DNA of 52,078 bases from Mycobacterium sp. D16Q14 (GTDB taxonomy: Bacteria > Actinomycetota > Actinomycetes > Mycobacteriales > Mycobacteriaceae), in NCBI GenBank assembly GCA_002013415.1, contig MAEX01000028.1, positions 1 to 52,078 on the forward strand. The letters are read 5' to 3'. Under the pieces are notes generated by a model. The model made no database searches. It was not told the DNA's origin and saw nothing but the letters and a program-made list of their open reading frames with translations. A program made the translations under genes and the position numbers. How positions within the stretch are numbered: position 1 is the stretch's first letter; the number at the start of each line of letters is the position of its first letter. Shown one piece after another: positions 6,362 through 14,358 of the stretch.

Positions 6362-7645
6362 TTAGACCGAGGCCGTGTCGTTGGCGGAGTCCTGCTTCGA
6401 GGCATCCTTGCTCTCGGCGGGCACTTCGGTCTTGGACTCGCGGACATCGGCGGGCACCACCGAGTTGGTGGCGTCGTCCCAGTCGGCGTTGACGTTGCTG
6501 GAGTCGACCTTCTCCTGCTGAGCACGCCACCACATGTAACCGGAGAGCACGACGAGCAGGCCGAAGATGATGAGGTCGCCGACCATCGGAGTGGTGAGAT
6601 CTCCGATGCCCTTGGACACCCAGTAGGACAGCGCGCCGACGATACCGGCGGCAGGCAAGGTGACCAGCCAGGCCAGCACCATGCGCCCGGCCACGGCCCA
6701 GCGCACCTCGGCACCGGGCTTGCCGACGCCACTGCCCAGGATGGAGCCGGTGGCCACGTGCGTGGTGGACAGGGCCATACCGGCGGCGCTGGAGCTCAGG
6801 ATGATCGCGGCCGAGGACGCTTCGGCGGCCAGACCCTGCGGCGACTCGATCTCGACGAGGCCCTTGCCCAGGGTGCGGATGACTCGCCATCCCCCGAGGT
6901 AGGTGCCGAGGCCGATCGCGAGAGCGCAGCTGGCGATGATCCAGAACGGCAGACCGGTCTCCTTGACGTTTCCGGACAGATGGCCGGTGGTGATGAGCGC
7001 CAGGGCGATGACGCCCATGGTCTTCTGCGCGTCATTGGTTCCGTGGGACAGCGCAACCAGGGACGCGGTGGCGATCTGGCCCCAGCGGAAACCCTCCTCG
7101 CGACGCTTCTTCACCACGTTGCGGGTGAGGCGGTAGACCAGCCAGGTGCCGGCGGCGGCGACCAGGCCCGCGATAAGGGGCGCGGCGAACGCGGGGATGA
7201 TGACCTTCTGCAGGATGCCGTCCCACTTCACGCCCGACAAACCGATGGCGGCGAGGGCAGCACCGATAAGGCCACCGAAGAGCGCGTGCGACGAGCTGGA
7301 CGGAATACCGAAGAGCCACGTCAGCAGGTTCCACAGGATGCCGCCGATGAGGCCCGCGAAGATGATCGTCAGACCCATGGACGGGGTGATGTTGGGCAGC
7401 AGATGACCGGTCTTACTGTCCTGCACCTTGATAACCGAGGTGGTCACGGTGACGGCGACCTCTACGGAGAGGAAGGCACCGACCAGGTTGAGGACGCCGG
7501 CGAGCAGAACCGCGGTCTTGGGCTTGAGCGCACCCGTTGCGATGGACGTCGCCATGGCGTTACCGGTGTCATGAAACCCGTTGGTGAAGTCGAAGGCCAA
7601 TGCCGTTGCGATCAACAGCACCAGAATGATCATGGTTGCGTCCAT
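6362..7645 (-). CDS. pitA: Low-affinity inorganic phosphate transporter PitA
   Basis: A 427-residue PiT-family transporter that imports metal-phosphate using the proton gradient. Both signature repeats are visible: DFTNGFHDTGNAMATSIATG in the N-terminal half and LSHGTNDAQKTMGVIALAL in the C-terminal half. Many membrane helices lie around a charged central loop (RNVVKKRREEG), and the acidic/Ser-rich cytoplasmic tail is long. The ATG is 6-8 bases downstream of a weak -10-like CAGAAT, so a leaderless message is possible. The pitA pair runs opposite to the flanking SDR/VOC and DUF3349/menE genes, whereas I recall all of these being co-directional in M. tuberculosis. Confidence 0.9.
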   Translation of the reverse strand: MDATMIILVLLIATALAFDFTNGFHDTGNAMATSIATGALKPKTAVLLAGVLNLVGAFLSVEVAVTVTTSVIKVQDSKTGHLLPNITPSMGLTIIFAGLIGGILWNLLTWLFGIPSSSSHALFGGLIGAALAAIGLSGVKWDGILQKVIIPAFAAPLIAGLVAAAGTWLVYRLTRNVVKKRREEGFRWGQIATASLVALSHGTNDAQKTMGVIALALITTGHLSGNVKETGLPFWIIASCALAIGLGTYLGGWRVIRTLGKGLVEIESPQGLAAEASSAAIILSSSAAGMALSTTHVATGSILGSGVGKPGAEVRWAVAGRMVLAWLVTLPAAGIVGALSYWVSKGIGDLTTPMVGDLIIFGLLVVLSGYMWWRAQQEKVDSSNVNADWDDATNSVVPADVRESKTEVPAESKDASKQDSANDTASV

Positions 7646-7905
7646 GGCGCTAATTCTGGGGTAAAGGCCTTGACTTTGACCAGCTGATGGAAGAGCAAGT
7701 TTGGGCGCTGACCGGCCAGTTTGATATTTCCCGCAAGGAGTTCACATTCCGTTAACCTTCCGGGTGCTGACTGTTCGGATTGGACGCGGGCTTCCTGGCT
7801 GATTGCGGCTAGTTTTGCCTGGCGACAACGCCCGCCAACAGCACTACGATCCCTAGCAGTCGATACGAACAGGACGGCCGCCCGTCCGTACAGGAGTTTG
7901 AGGCC

Positions 7906-8247
7906 GTGAACGCATTTCTAAGCAAGATCGTCACCTGGCTTCGGGCGGGGTACCCCGAAGGCGTCCCGCCACCTGACTATGTTCCGCTGCTGGCGCTACT
8001 GGGACGCAGATTGAGCAATGACGAAGTCAAAACCGTGGCGCGTGAACTGATGGCCCGGGGCGACTTCGACAACATCGACATCGCCGTGCTCATCACCCAG
8101 GTAACCGATGAGCTGCCGACCGGAGAAGATATCGAGCGCGTCCGCGAGCGACTGGCGAAAAAGGGTTGGCCCCTTGATGATCCGCGTGAGCCCGCGGATC
8201 ATCGTGACGAGCCGGGCTCCGGTCAGGCCTCCGACCACCCGGCGTGA
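7906..8247 (+). CDS. DUF3349 family protein (Rv0543c-like)
   Basis: A 113-residue small helical protein. The DUF3349 domain covers ~1-85 (WLRAGYPEGVPPPDYVPLLA, then LSNDEVKTVARELMARG and ITQVTDELPTGEDIERV) and is followed by a polar, disordered-looking tail. The family is actinobacterial and of unknown function. The GTG start has AGGAG about 10 bases upstream. The stop overlaps the menE GTG (GTGA), so the two are translationally coupled, as in M. tuberculosis. Confidence 0.85.
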   Translation: MNAFLSKIVTWLRAGYPEGVPPPDYVPLLALLGRRLSNDEVKTVARELMARGDFDNIDIAVLITQVTDELPTGEDIERVRERLAKKGWPLDDPREPADHRDEPGSGQASDHPA

Positions 8248-9392
8248 CCCGGCTACTGCGCGCCCTGCCCGTACCGAGCGGGCAGACCATGCTTGGCCTC
8301 CTGCCCCGCCTGGCGGAGCTGCTGGACGGCCGCGGCGACGCGATCTTGCCCGTACCCGCCGACGACGCCGATCAGGCCCATTTCCTCGCCTCTGAGCTCG
8401 CCGCCGATAAACCGATCGCCGAGGACGTCGCGGTGGTGGTCTCAACGTCAGGCACAACGGGAAAACCCAAGGGCGCCATGCTCACCGGCGATGCCCTCGC
8501 GGCCAGCGGCTCGGCCACGCACGCCCGCCTGGGCGGTATCGGCCAATGGCTGCTGGCACTTCCACCCCATCACATCGCCGGAATGCAGGTGCTGCTGCGC
8601 AGCATCCAGGCCGGAACCGAACCCGTCGTCATTGACGTGTCGGCCGGCTTCTCCCTATCCGACTTCGTACGGGGGTCCGCCGAAATGACCGGGAATCGCC
8701 GGTACATCTCCTTGGTGGCAACACAGTTGGTGAAGGTGCTGGACGATCCCGTGGCATCGGAGGCGCTCGCCTCCTTTGACGCCGTACTCCTGGGTGGCGG
8801 TCCGCTACCCGCCTCCGTCGCCATTAGGGCAGAGCAGGCCCGTGTCCCGGTGGTCCGGACCTACGGAATGAGCGAGACCTGCGGCGGGTGCGTGTACGAC
8901 GGCCTGGCCCTCGCGGGCGTCCAGGTGCGCATCGGCCCGGAAGGCCGGATCAGCCTCGGTGGCGCCACCGTGGCATCGGGGTATCGAAATATGCCGGACC
9001 ACAAGGCATTTGCAGATCCCACATGGTTCCATACCGAGGACTTCGGCGAGCTCTACGAGGGCCGATTACGGGTGCTGGGAAGATTGGACGAGGCCATCGG
9101 CACCGGTGGGCTTACCGTGGTTCCGCAGGTGGTGGAGGCGGTTCTGGCCACTCACCCGATGGTCGCCGAATGCGCTGTGTTCGGCGTGCCCGACGACCGG
9201 CTCGGCCAGCGCGTCGCTGTCGCGGTGGTGCCCTCCCCGGAAGGCACCCCGACGTTGGAGGATCTGCGGGCGCATATCACTGCGGCACTCGAAGACACCG
9301 CCGCCCCGCGCGAACTGCACCTTCTCGACGAACTACCCCGGCGCGGGATCGGAAAACTGGACCGCCGCGCCCTCGTCAAACGCTTCTCTTGA
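8244..9392 (+). CDS. menE: o-Succinylbenzoate-CoA ligase MenE
   Basis: A 382-residue ANL-superfamily enzyme that activates o-succinylbenzoate to its CoA thioester in menaquinone synthesis. Motifs in order: the phosphate-binding loop STSGTTGKPKGA (near residue 68), the YGMSETCGG block, TEDFGE for ATP ribose contact, and the C-terminal hinge/Lys region RRGIGKLDRRALVK. It is shorter than typical acyl-CoA synthetases, as is usual for mycobacterial MenE. The menA gene lies 3.3 kb downstream on the same strand, so the window carries two menaquinone steps. Confidence 0.92.
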   Translation: MTRLLRALPVPSGQTMLGLLPRLAELLDGRGDAILPVPADDADQAHFLASELAADKPIAEDVAVVVSTSGTTGKPKGAMLTGDALAASGSATHARLGGIGQWLLALPPHHIAGMQVLLRSIQAGTEPVVIDVSAGFSLSDFVRGSAEMTGNRRYISLVATQLVKVLDDPVASEALASFDAVLLGGGPLPASVAIRAEQARVPVVRTYGMSETCGGCVYDGLALAGVQVRIGPEGRISLGGATVASGYRNMPDHKAFADPTWFHTEDFGELYEGRLRVLGRLDEAIGTGGLTVVPQVVEAVLATHPMVAECAVFGVPDDRLGQRVAVAVVPSPEGTPTLEDLRAHITAALEDTAAPRELHLLDELPRRGIGKLDRRALVKRFS

Positions 9393-9419
9393 CCTCAAGC
9401 TGACTTGAGTTCATAGCGT
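9389..9419 (+). promoter_or_regulatory. SoxR/MerR-type operator-promoter for the cupin gene
   Basis: A perfect inverted repeat, CTCAAG-CTGA-CTTGAG (9394-9409), sits between a -35 TTGACC (9389-9394) and a TAGCGT -10 (9414-9419) separated by 19 bases. The long spacer with a central palindrome is the hallmark of MerR-family promoters, and the repeat closely matches the SoxR box as I know it (CCTCAAG, then CTTGAGG). The cupin ATG at 9427 lies 7 bases after the -10, predicting a leaderless transcript. No SoxR gene is nearby. Confidence 0.8.
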
Positions 9420-9426
9420 TGATGCC

Positions 9427-9948
9427 ATGACACGTGAAGAGTTTGAGCCGGATCCGGCGCCTCTGGTTCGGGACGGCGACCGCGAGATCGTCAGCACCGC
9501 GGCCGGGAACGAGACCGGATTGGTGATGGACTCCGACGTCACGGGTGGGGCGGTCAGCGTCCTGAGTATCTACCTGCCCAAGGGCGCGAATGGCGCTGCC
9601 CCGCATTTTCACACTCGATCCACCGAGTTGTTCTACCTGGTGTCGGGGCGGCTGGAAATCCTGGCGGGAGATCGCATCGAGGTGCTGGAACAGGGCGACA
9701 CACTGTTGGTTCCCCGGCTGATGCCGCACGCGTTCGGCGCCACCGGCGACAGCGATGCCAATATTTTCACGGTGCTCTCCCCCGGCGTACAGCGCTTCGA
9801 CTACTTTCGGCTGCTGGACCGAATCGTACACGGCCAGGCCGATATCAGCGAGCTGCGGGCCGCGCAGGAAAGCTATGACAACCACTTTATCGAGAGCCCG
9901 GTGTGGTCCGAGGGGCGTGGCCTGTCAGCACTCGACGCCGCCCCTTGA
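9427..9948 (+). CDS. Cupin-domain protein under SoxR-like control
   Basis: A 173-residue single-cupin protein. Motif 1 is visible as PHFHTRSTELFYLVSGRLEI, giving two His and the Glu expected for a metal site. Motif 2 reads DTLLVPRLMPHAFGA with the third His. The C-terminal extension (~40 residues) contains ELRAAQESYDNHFIE. Cupins of this kind include dioxygenases and quercetinase-like enzymes; the substrate here is unknown. The MerR/SoxR-type promoter suggests induction by redox-cycling or electrophilic compounds. The gene ends directly against the stop of the convergent SRPBCC gene (TGATCA). Confidence 0.8.
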   Translation: MTREEFEPDPAPLVRDGDREIVSTAAGNETGLVMDSDVTGGAVSVLSIYLPKGANGAAPHFHTRSTELFYLVSGRLEILAGDRIEVLEQGDTLLVPRLMPHAFGATGDSDANIFTVLSPGVQRFDYFRLLDRIVHGQADISELRAAQESYDNHFIESPVWSEGRGLSALDAAP

Positions 9949-10407
9949 TCAGCGAGCCTCGGCGACCGCTTTGATCCTGTTGAGGGTCTCACGCATGCCG
10001 TTACGGTTGGTGCGTCCGCGTGCCCAGCCGAGTAGCGCCCAGTAGATGCGCAGCGGCAACGTCGGTGTCAGCTCAAAGGATTCGGTGACATCCGTACCGT
10101 CGCCCGTGGGCTCGAACCGATAGCGCCAAGTGTTCACCGTCTTACCGTTGGGCCAGAGCACCGCGAAACCGAAGGACCGACCGCGGTCGCAGTCGACGAT
10201 TCGGCACACCGTCCAGTAGACGGGCCCCTTCTGATTGCGCTTCACATGACCGCGGAAGCGCACACCCACCGCAGGGCCGGTGGCGCCGTCGAGCCATTCG
10301 GCCTCGAACGTCTCCGGACTGAACTTCCCGGTGTTGGTGATATCGCTGACCAGTTCCCAGATCTTGTCGGCAGGAGCGGCGATGTGCACGGTGACCGAAT
10401 CACGCAT
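9949..10407 (-). CDS. SRPBCC family (polyketide cyclase/START-fold) protein
   Basis: A 152-residue START-like protein. The opening DSVTVHIAAPADKIWELVSD is the standard SRPBCC start, followed by alternating beta strands (VYWTVCRIVDCD, NTWRYRFEPTG) and a C-terminal helix (MRETLNRIKAVAEA). Such proteins bind small hydrophobic ligands; no catalytic residues can be assigned. The ATG at 10407 is preferred to 10461 because it gives the canonical domain start and leaves 52 bases for divergent promoters with the PPOX gene. An in-frame ATG at 10461 would overlap that gene's start. Confidence 0.8.
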   Translation of the reverse strand: MRDSVTVHIAAPADKIWELVSDITNTGKFSPETFEAEWLDGATGPAVGVRFRGHVKRNQKGPVYWTVCRIVDCDRGRSFGFAVLWPNGKTVNTWRYRFEPTGDGTDVTESFELTPTLPLRIYWALLGWARGRTNRNGMRETLNRIKAVAEAR

Positions 10408-10459
10408 GGCGTTACGGTACCCGCGATGAATCTCGGTGACGGGCGGGGTCTCTATCACC

Positions 10460-10957
10460 ATGACCCTTACCTCCCATTTCGATCAGCGGTTCAGCGAGCC
10501 CGATGCCACCGCGCCCGCATGGCGCGACGTATCGGCGCTACTGGCCGCCGCCGAGCTGTACTGGATGACCACCGTCCGCGCCGACGGCAGCCCACACACG
10601 ACTCCTCTGGTCGGGCTGTGGCAGGGGGACTTCTTCGTGTTCTGTACCGGGTCTACCGAGCAGAAGGCACGCAATCTCGACGCGAACTGCACGGTGGCCG
10701 TCACGACCGGCGTCAATACCTGGAATGACGGACATGATGTCGTCGTCGAAGGAACAGCCGAACGGGTGCTCGATGCCGCGGCCCTACAAAAACTGGCGAA
10801 CGCCTACTTCGAAAAGTACGGCGAGGACTGGAAATTCACGCCGAGTGAGGGCGGATTCGGCGAGGGCGATCAGTTCGCCGCCGTATACAAGGTTGTTCCG
10901 TCGAAGGTGCTGTCCTTTACCAAGAATCCGCACGGACAGACGCGCTACGCTCCCTAG
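10460..10957 (+). CDS. Pyridoxamine 5'-phosphate oxidase (PPOX/split-barrel) family protein
   Basis: A 165-residue split beta-barrel protein of the flavin/F420-binding family. Characteristic segments are LYWMTTVRADGSPHTTPLVG, DFFVFCTGSTEQKARNL and VVVEGTAERVLD, followed by AVYKVVPSKVLSFTKNP at the end. Mycobacterial members reduce or bind FMN, F420 or biliverdin; the cofactor cannot be decided here. The ATG at 10460 is the first with a sensible domain start. Its stop shares a CTAG with the convergent MTA phosphorylase stop, a compact layout repeated elsewhere in the window. Confidence 0.8.
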   Translation: MTLTSHFDQRFSEPDATAPAWRDVSALLAAAELYWMTTVRADGSPHTTPLVGLWQGDFFVFCTGSTEQKARNLDANCTVAVTTGVNTWNDGHDVVVEGTAERVLDAAALQKLANAYFEKYGEDWKFTPSEGGFGEGDQFAAVYKVVPSKVLSFTKNPHGQTRYAP

Positions 10958-11727
10958 GGAAGTTCGATCGGCAGTGTGACGCCGTCATGTGCACGGCAGT
11001 GCCCACAGGTGTCGACGGATTCGGTCGCGGTCACCGCGGAGCGCACCAGCTCCTTGAATCCGCCGATGTTCCGCTCGAACTCGGCGAACACGTCAACCGC
11101 CCGGACGCCCTGGCCGTGTTCGATTCCGGCATCCAAATCGGTGACCAAAGCGATTGCGGCATAGCAGATTTCAAGCTCGCGAGCCAGTACCGCCTCGGGA
11201 TATCCGGTCATGTTGACCAGAGTGAAACCCTGCGATGCGTACCACCGGCTTTCGGCCCGTGTCGAGAACCGCGGCCCCTGCACCACCACCATCGTGCCGC
11301 CGTCGACGGTCTCTGGTTGCAGCGATACGGCGCGCAGCCCGGGGCAGTAGGGGTCAGCGAATTCCACGTGGATACCGGCACTGTCGAAGAATGTCTGCTC
11401 ACGCCCACTGGTGCGGTCCACCAGCTGATCGGGCACCACGATGGTGCCGGGACCCAGATCGGGGGTGAGGCTGCCCACGGCGCACGGCGCAAAGACCCGG
11501 CGCACCCCAAGGGCACGTAGCGCCCACATGTTGGCGCGATAGGGCACGGTGTGCGGCGAGAACTCGTGGCGACTGCCATGCCGGGGCAGAAACGCCACTT
11601 CGCGCTCCCCCACCAGCCCAATCGTGATGGGCGCACTGGCCTGCCCGTACGGCGTCGCCGGGGTGACGGTCCGCACCGGTTTGTCGAAGAACGAGTAGAA
11701 ACCGCTACCACCGATCACCGCGAGCAT
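10954..11727 (-). CDS. S-methyl-5'-thioadenosine phosphorylase
   Basis: A 257-residue MTAP/PNP-family phosphorylase that splits methylthioadenosine into adenine and methylthioribose-1-phosphate for salvage of spermidine by-product. Motifs: MLAVIGGSGFYSFFD at the start, FLPRHGSRHEFSPHTVPYR for phosphate, VNMTGYPEAVLARELEICYA and ALVTDLDAG for the nucleoside site. It corresponds to M. tuberculosis Rv0535. The ATG at 11727 starts the family domain. The in-frame opening up to 11874 is AT-rich (encoding a hydrophobic, Cys-rich, low-plausibility peptide) and is treated as leader DNA. Confidence 0.88.
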   Translation of the reverse strand: MLAVIGGSGFYSFFDKPVRTVTPATPYGQASAPITIGLVGEREVAFLPRHGSRHEFSPHTVPYRANMWALRALGVRRVFAPCAVGSLTPDLGPGTIVVPDQLVDRTSGREQTFFDSAGIHVEFADPYCPGLRAVSLQPETVDGGTMVVVQGPRFSTRAESRWYASQGFTLVNMTGYPEAVLARELEICYAAIALVTDLDAGIEHGQGVRAVDVFAEFERNIGGFKELVRSAVTATESVDTCGHCRAHDGVTLPIELP

Positions 11728-12027
11728 GCCGATATTGTCGTTCAACGCTTTGGCTTGCCGCCAGTTGGGGTGTGTAGCCGCAATACAACAAATAATTAGT
11801 CGCACAAATACATACAATAGTTCCCAACAAATTTTGCCTGCAATTTTCTTAATTCCACGAAGCAATACAGACATCGTTGCCGCAGCCGAATAGCGGAGCG
11901 CACACTACCGCTCCGCGCGATTGTGCGGCAGGCGCATCAATTGCTGACGGAAATTCACACTCGCCCGCCGATAACGCCTTCTGCTCTCCGGCCTTGACGA
12001 GCCTGCGGCCAAGGCTACGGTGGAGAA
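11728..12027. other. AT-rich intergenic leader between MTA phosphorylase and sod remnant
   Basis: No convincing gene. Bases ~11780-11865 are strikingly AT-rich (for example ACAAATAATTAG and AACAAATTTTGCC) in otherwise GC-rich DNA. They probably hold the MTA phosphorylase promoter or leader, or foreign DNA. A normal-composition promoter for the rightward sod remnant follows. Confidence 0.6.
11994..12021 (+). promoter_or_regulatory. Promoter of the sod remnant
   Basis: A -35 TTGACG (11994-11999), 16-base spacer and extended TANNNT -10 TACGGT (12016-12021). The ATG at 12028 follows after GGAGAA, so the transcript is probably leaderless. It looks intact although the gene it drives is broken. Confidence 0.6.
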
Positions 12028-12656
12028 ATGAATTCGATTAGTCCTCAACTACATCGAAGACAGTTCCTGACAGCCACCGCGGCGTCGGCCGGAGTCCTGG
12101 CACTCGCGTCATGTGCCGATAGACCCGGGGAAGGAACGGCCCCCACGAGGGAGTCAACCGGCGTGTATGAATTGCCGAATCTCGACTGGGATTACTCAGC
12201 CCTGGGGCCGCATATTTCCGCCGAAATCAACCAACTGCACCACGACAAGCACCATGCCGCATACGTCAAAGACGCCAATGATGCCGTGGAACAGCTCGCC
12301 GAAGCTCGGGTGAAGGGTGACAACGCCACGATCCTGCTCCTGGAAAAGAACCTCGCGTTCAATCTCGGCGGCCACGTGAACCACTCGATCTGGTGGGCTT
12401 GGGCTGGACATGGCTCGGGTACGACACCCTAGGCAAGAAGCTGCTGACTTTCCAGATGTTCGACCAACAGTCCAACGTGCCGTTCGGAACCGTCCCGCTC
12501 CTCGGCGTGGACGTCGTTGACCATGCGTGCTACCTGCAGTACAAGAACCTGAAGGCCGACTACGTCAAGGCTTTCTGGAACGTGGTGAATTGGCGCGACG
12601 TACAGGCACGTTTTTCCGCGGCACTGTCGAAAACACCTGGCTTGATCTTCCCGTAG
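12028..12656 (+). pseudogene. Tat-exported lipoprotein Fe/Mn superoxide dismutase, broken by internal deletion
   Basis: The N-terminal piece (12028-12432) has a twin-arginine signal (RRQFLTATAAS) and a lipobox (ALASC), then SOD sequence with ligand His in QLHHDKHHAAYV and GHVNHSIWW. After that Trp pair the frame runs out into GSGTTP and stops. The SOD C-terminal half resumes in another frame (12393-12656): LGYDTLGKKLLTFQMFDQQS, then LQYKNLKADYVKAFWNVVNW and GLIFP. Compared with known SodA, about 42 codons are missing and the frame has shifted. The usual D-x-W-E-H-A ligand motif reads DVVDHA, with Trp and Glu altered, so decay is not limited to the deletion. The upstream promoter survives. A functional split protein is very unlikely. 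Confidence 0.85.
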
Positions 12657-12692
12657 CGAATATTCGGACGTGGCCATGGCAGGATCGGCCAT

Positions 12693-13565
12693 ATGGCCAG
12701 CATCGCGCAATGGATCGAAGGTTCCCGCCCCCGCACCTGGCCCAACGCCCTCGCCCCGGTCATCGCCGGCACAGGCGCCGCAGCAACAGCCGGCAGCCCC
12801 GTCTGGTGGAAAGCGCTTCTAGCGCTGGCCGTATCGGTGAGCATGATCATCGGCGTCAATTTCGCCAACGACTATTCGGACGGAATCCGCGGGACCGATG
12901 ACGACCGGGTGGGACCGCTGCGGCTGGTTGGCTCCCGTCTGGCATCACCGTCGGCGGTCAAAGCCGTCGCCATCGCGTTCCTGACCCTGGCCGCGGCAGC
13001 GGGATTGGCGCTGGCCATCACCACCGCCTGGTGGCTGGTGGCTGTCGGCGCGGTATGCGTCGCCGGTGCGTGGTTCTATACCGGCGGGTCGAAACCGTAC
13101 GGATACAGCGGTTTTGGCGAAATTGCCGTCTTCATATTCTTCGGCCTGGTGGCGGTACTGGGCACCGAGTATGTGCAGACATCGGCGGTCAGCCCGATCG
13201 GCCTGGCGCTGGCGGTGACGATCGGCAGCTTCTCCAGTGCGGTACTAGTCGCCAACAATCTGCGCGATATCCCCACCGACCGAGAATCCGGCAAGATCAC
13301 GCTGGCCGTGCGGTTGGGCGACGCGCGCACCCGCATCCTGTTCCCGGCACTGTTGACGGTTCCGGCCCTGGTGAGCGTCGGACTGGGTTTCGGGCACCCA
13401 TGGCGCCTGCTCGGGCTTGTAATGTTGCCGTTAATGGTTAAGGCTGCCCGACCGGTTGTCACCAAAGCGCAAGGGCCAGCATTGATCCCGACGCTGCGCG
13501 ATACCGGACTCGCCATGCTCGGCTGGGCGATTCTCACCGCCTCAGCCCTCGCCTGGCTGAGCTAA
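12693..13565 (+). CDS. menA: 1,4-Dihydroxy-2-naphthoate polyprenyltransferase MenA
   Basis: A 290-residue UbiA-family membrane enzyme that attaches the polyprenyl tail to dihydroxynaphthoate, making demethylmenaquinone. The two Asp-rich motifs that bind magnesium-diphosphate are visible: NFANDYSDGIRGTDDDRVGP near residue 55 and NNLRDIPTDRESGK near residue 188. About eight membrane helices surround them. The start MASIAQWIEGSRPRTWPNAL is standard for the family. It is the gene next to MTA phosphorylase, as in M. tuberculosis (Rv0534c/Rv0535), with the sod remnant inserted between. Confidence 0.92.
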   Translation: MASIAQWIEGSRPRTWPNALAPVIAGTGAAATAGSPVWWKALLALAVSVSMIIGVNFANDYSDGIRGTDDDRVGPLRLVGSRLASPSAVKAVAIAFLTLAAAAGLALAITTAWWLVAVGAVCVAGAWFYTGGSKPYGYSGFGEIAVFIFFGLVAVLGTEYVQTSAVSPIGLALAVTIGSFSSAVLVANNLRDIPTDRESGKITLAVRLGDARTRILFPALLTVPALVSVGLGFGHPWRLLGLVMLPLMVKAARPVVTKAQGPALIPTLRDTGLAMLGWAILTASALAWLS

Positions 13566-13587
13566 ATCCCTTGGGGCCGCGACGGCC

Positions 13588-14001
13588 TTAGGAGAAGTTC
13601 TTACAGACAACACCTGTGTTTTGGCACGTAACACCGGTGTGGTCCGGCGCACTCACCCATCCGCCCCCCTGGTTGAAGCCCGGAGGCAGATCTGTGCGAT
13701 TCGGGTTACCGGTGGCATCGCAAAATATCCAGCTGTTCTGACACGCATGCCCCTGGCCCTGGGGAAGCGTTCCCCAGCCGCTGTTGCCATCCCTGCCGGG
13801 CTGCTGATTGGTGAACGACTGACGCGAACCATCTCCCACACCCGGTCCGGGTATCGGAGGCTCGATCGGGCCCGCCAATACCGACTCCCCGACCGCCGGC
13901 TCGCGCAGAACATCAACGCCCTTCATCCCCAATCCAAACAGGGGAAGAGCTAACAACGCCGTACAACAAAGAACGTTTCTTGCCGTCGTGAGTGCATACA
14001 T
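13588..14001 (-). CDS. Exported protein with a repeated Cys motif, unknown function
   Basis: A 137-residue protein with an N-terminal hydrophobic signal (NVLCCTALLALPLFGLGM). A Pro/Gly-rich, probably disordered middle (EPPIPGPGVGDGS) leads to a C-terminal region rich in Gly/Asn with four Cys arranged as two similar units: CQNSWIFC and CQNTGVVC, each C-Q-N-x4-C. These could form two disulfide loops outside the cytoplasm. I do not recognise the family. It is convergent with menA, 22 bases away, and has a 145-base leader carrying a TACCC palindrome. Confidence 0.6.
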   Translation of the reverse strand: MYALTTARNVLCCTALLALPLFGLGMKGVDVLREPAVGESVLAGPIEPPIPGPGVGDGSRQSFTNQQPGRDGNSGWGTLPQGQGHACQNSWIFCDATGNPNRTDLPPGFNQGGGWVSAPDHTGVTCQNTGVVCKNFS

Positions 14002-14358
14002 AGTGACTCCGTTAAGTCCGCGTATTAAGGTGCGGCCCCCGGGAAACCACTGACAACAAAAACGTTAGGCGCCGCTTGTATGTCACCCACAGTACACCTA
14101 TTGTTCACTTTCACTCAATCTGAAGTTAAGGAATCAATAAACCCTTACCCCGGAAGGGGTATGCGGGCCACGATGTGGTTACAACCGTCCACGACCTGGG
14201 CAAAAGATGCAGCAAAGCGGCGGCAGCGCGGTAGGTTCGTCGTCACTGGCAGATTCCGGCGCAGGCTGCGGCCGACGACCTATTGACCATGAGGCGCCCT
14301 AATGATAATGCGCCAGCCGAGCATCCCCCGGCTCTACGCCGGCCGACGGCGAAAGCCG
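14002..14358. other. Intergenic region with a TACCCC-GGAA-GGGGTA palindrome
   Basis: No convincing gene in these 357 bases. The clearest structure is a perfect 6-bp inverted repeat at 14146-14161 with a GGAA centre. It resembles the copper-responsive TACCC...GGGTA box seen at 29607-29621 but has a 6-base rather than 5-base gap. It could equally be a small hairpin. The region upstream of it is AT-rich. Confidence 0.45.

Noticed and set aside
6338..7687. A 449-codon plus-strand open frame opposite pitA
   Set aside because: Gly/Asp/Arg-rich antisense reading of the PitA gene.
11728..11874. A 49-residue N-terminal membrane extension of the MTA phosphorylase
   Set aside because: AT-rich composition unlike coding DNA here, and the family domain starts at the ATG at 11727.
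12028..12656. Programmed frameshift producing a full superoxide dismutase
   Set aside because: About 42 codons are missing between the two frames, so shifting alone cannot restore the enzyme.
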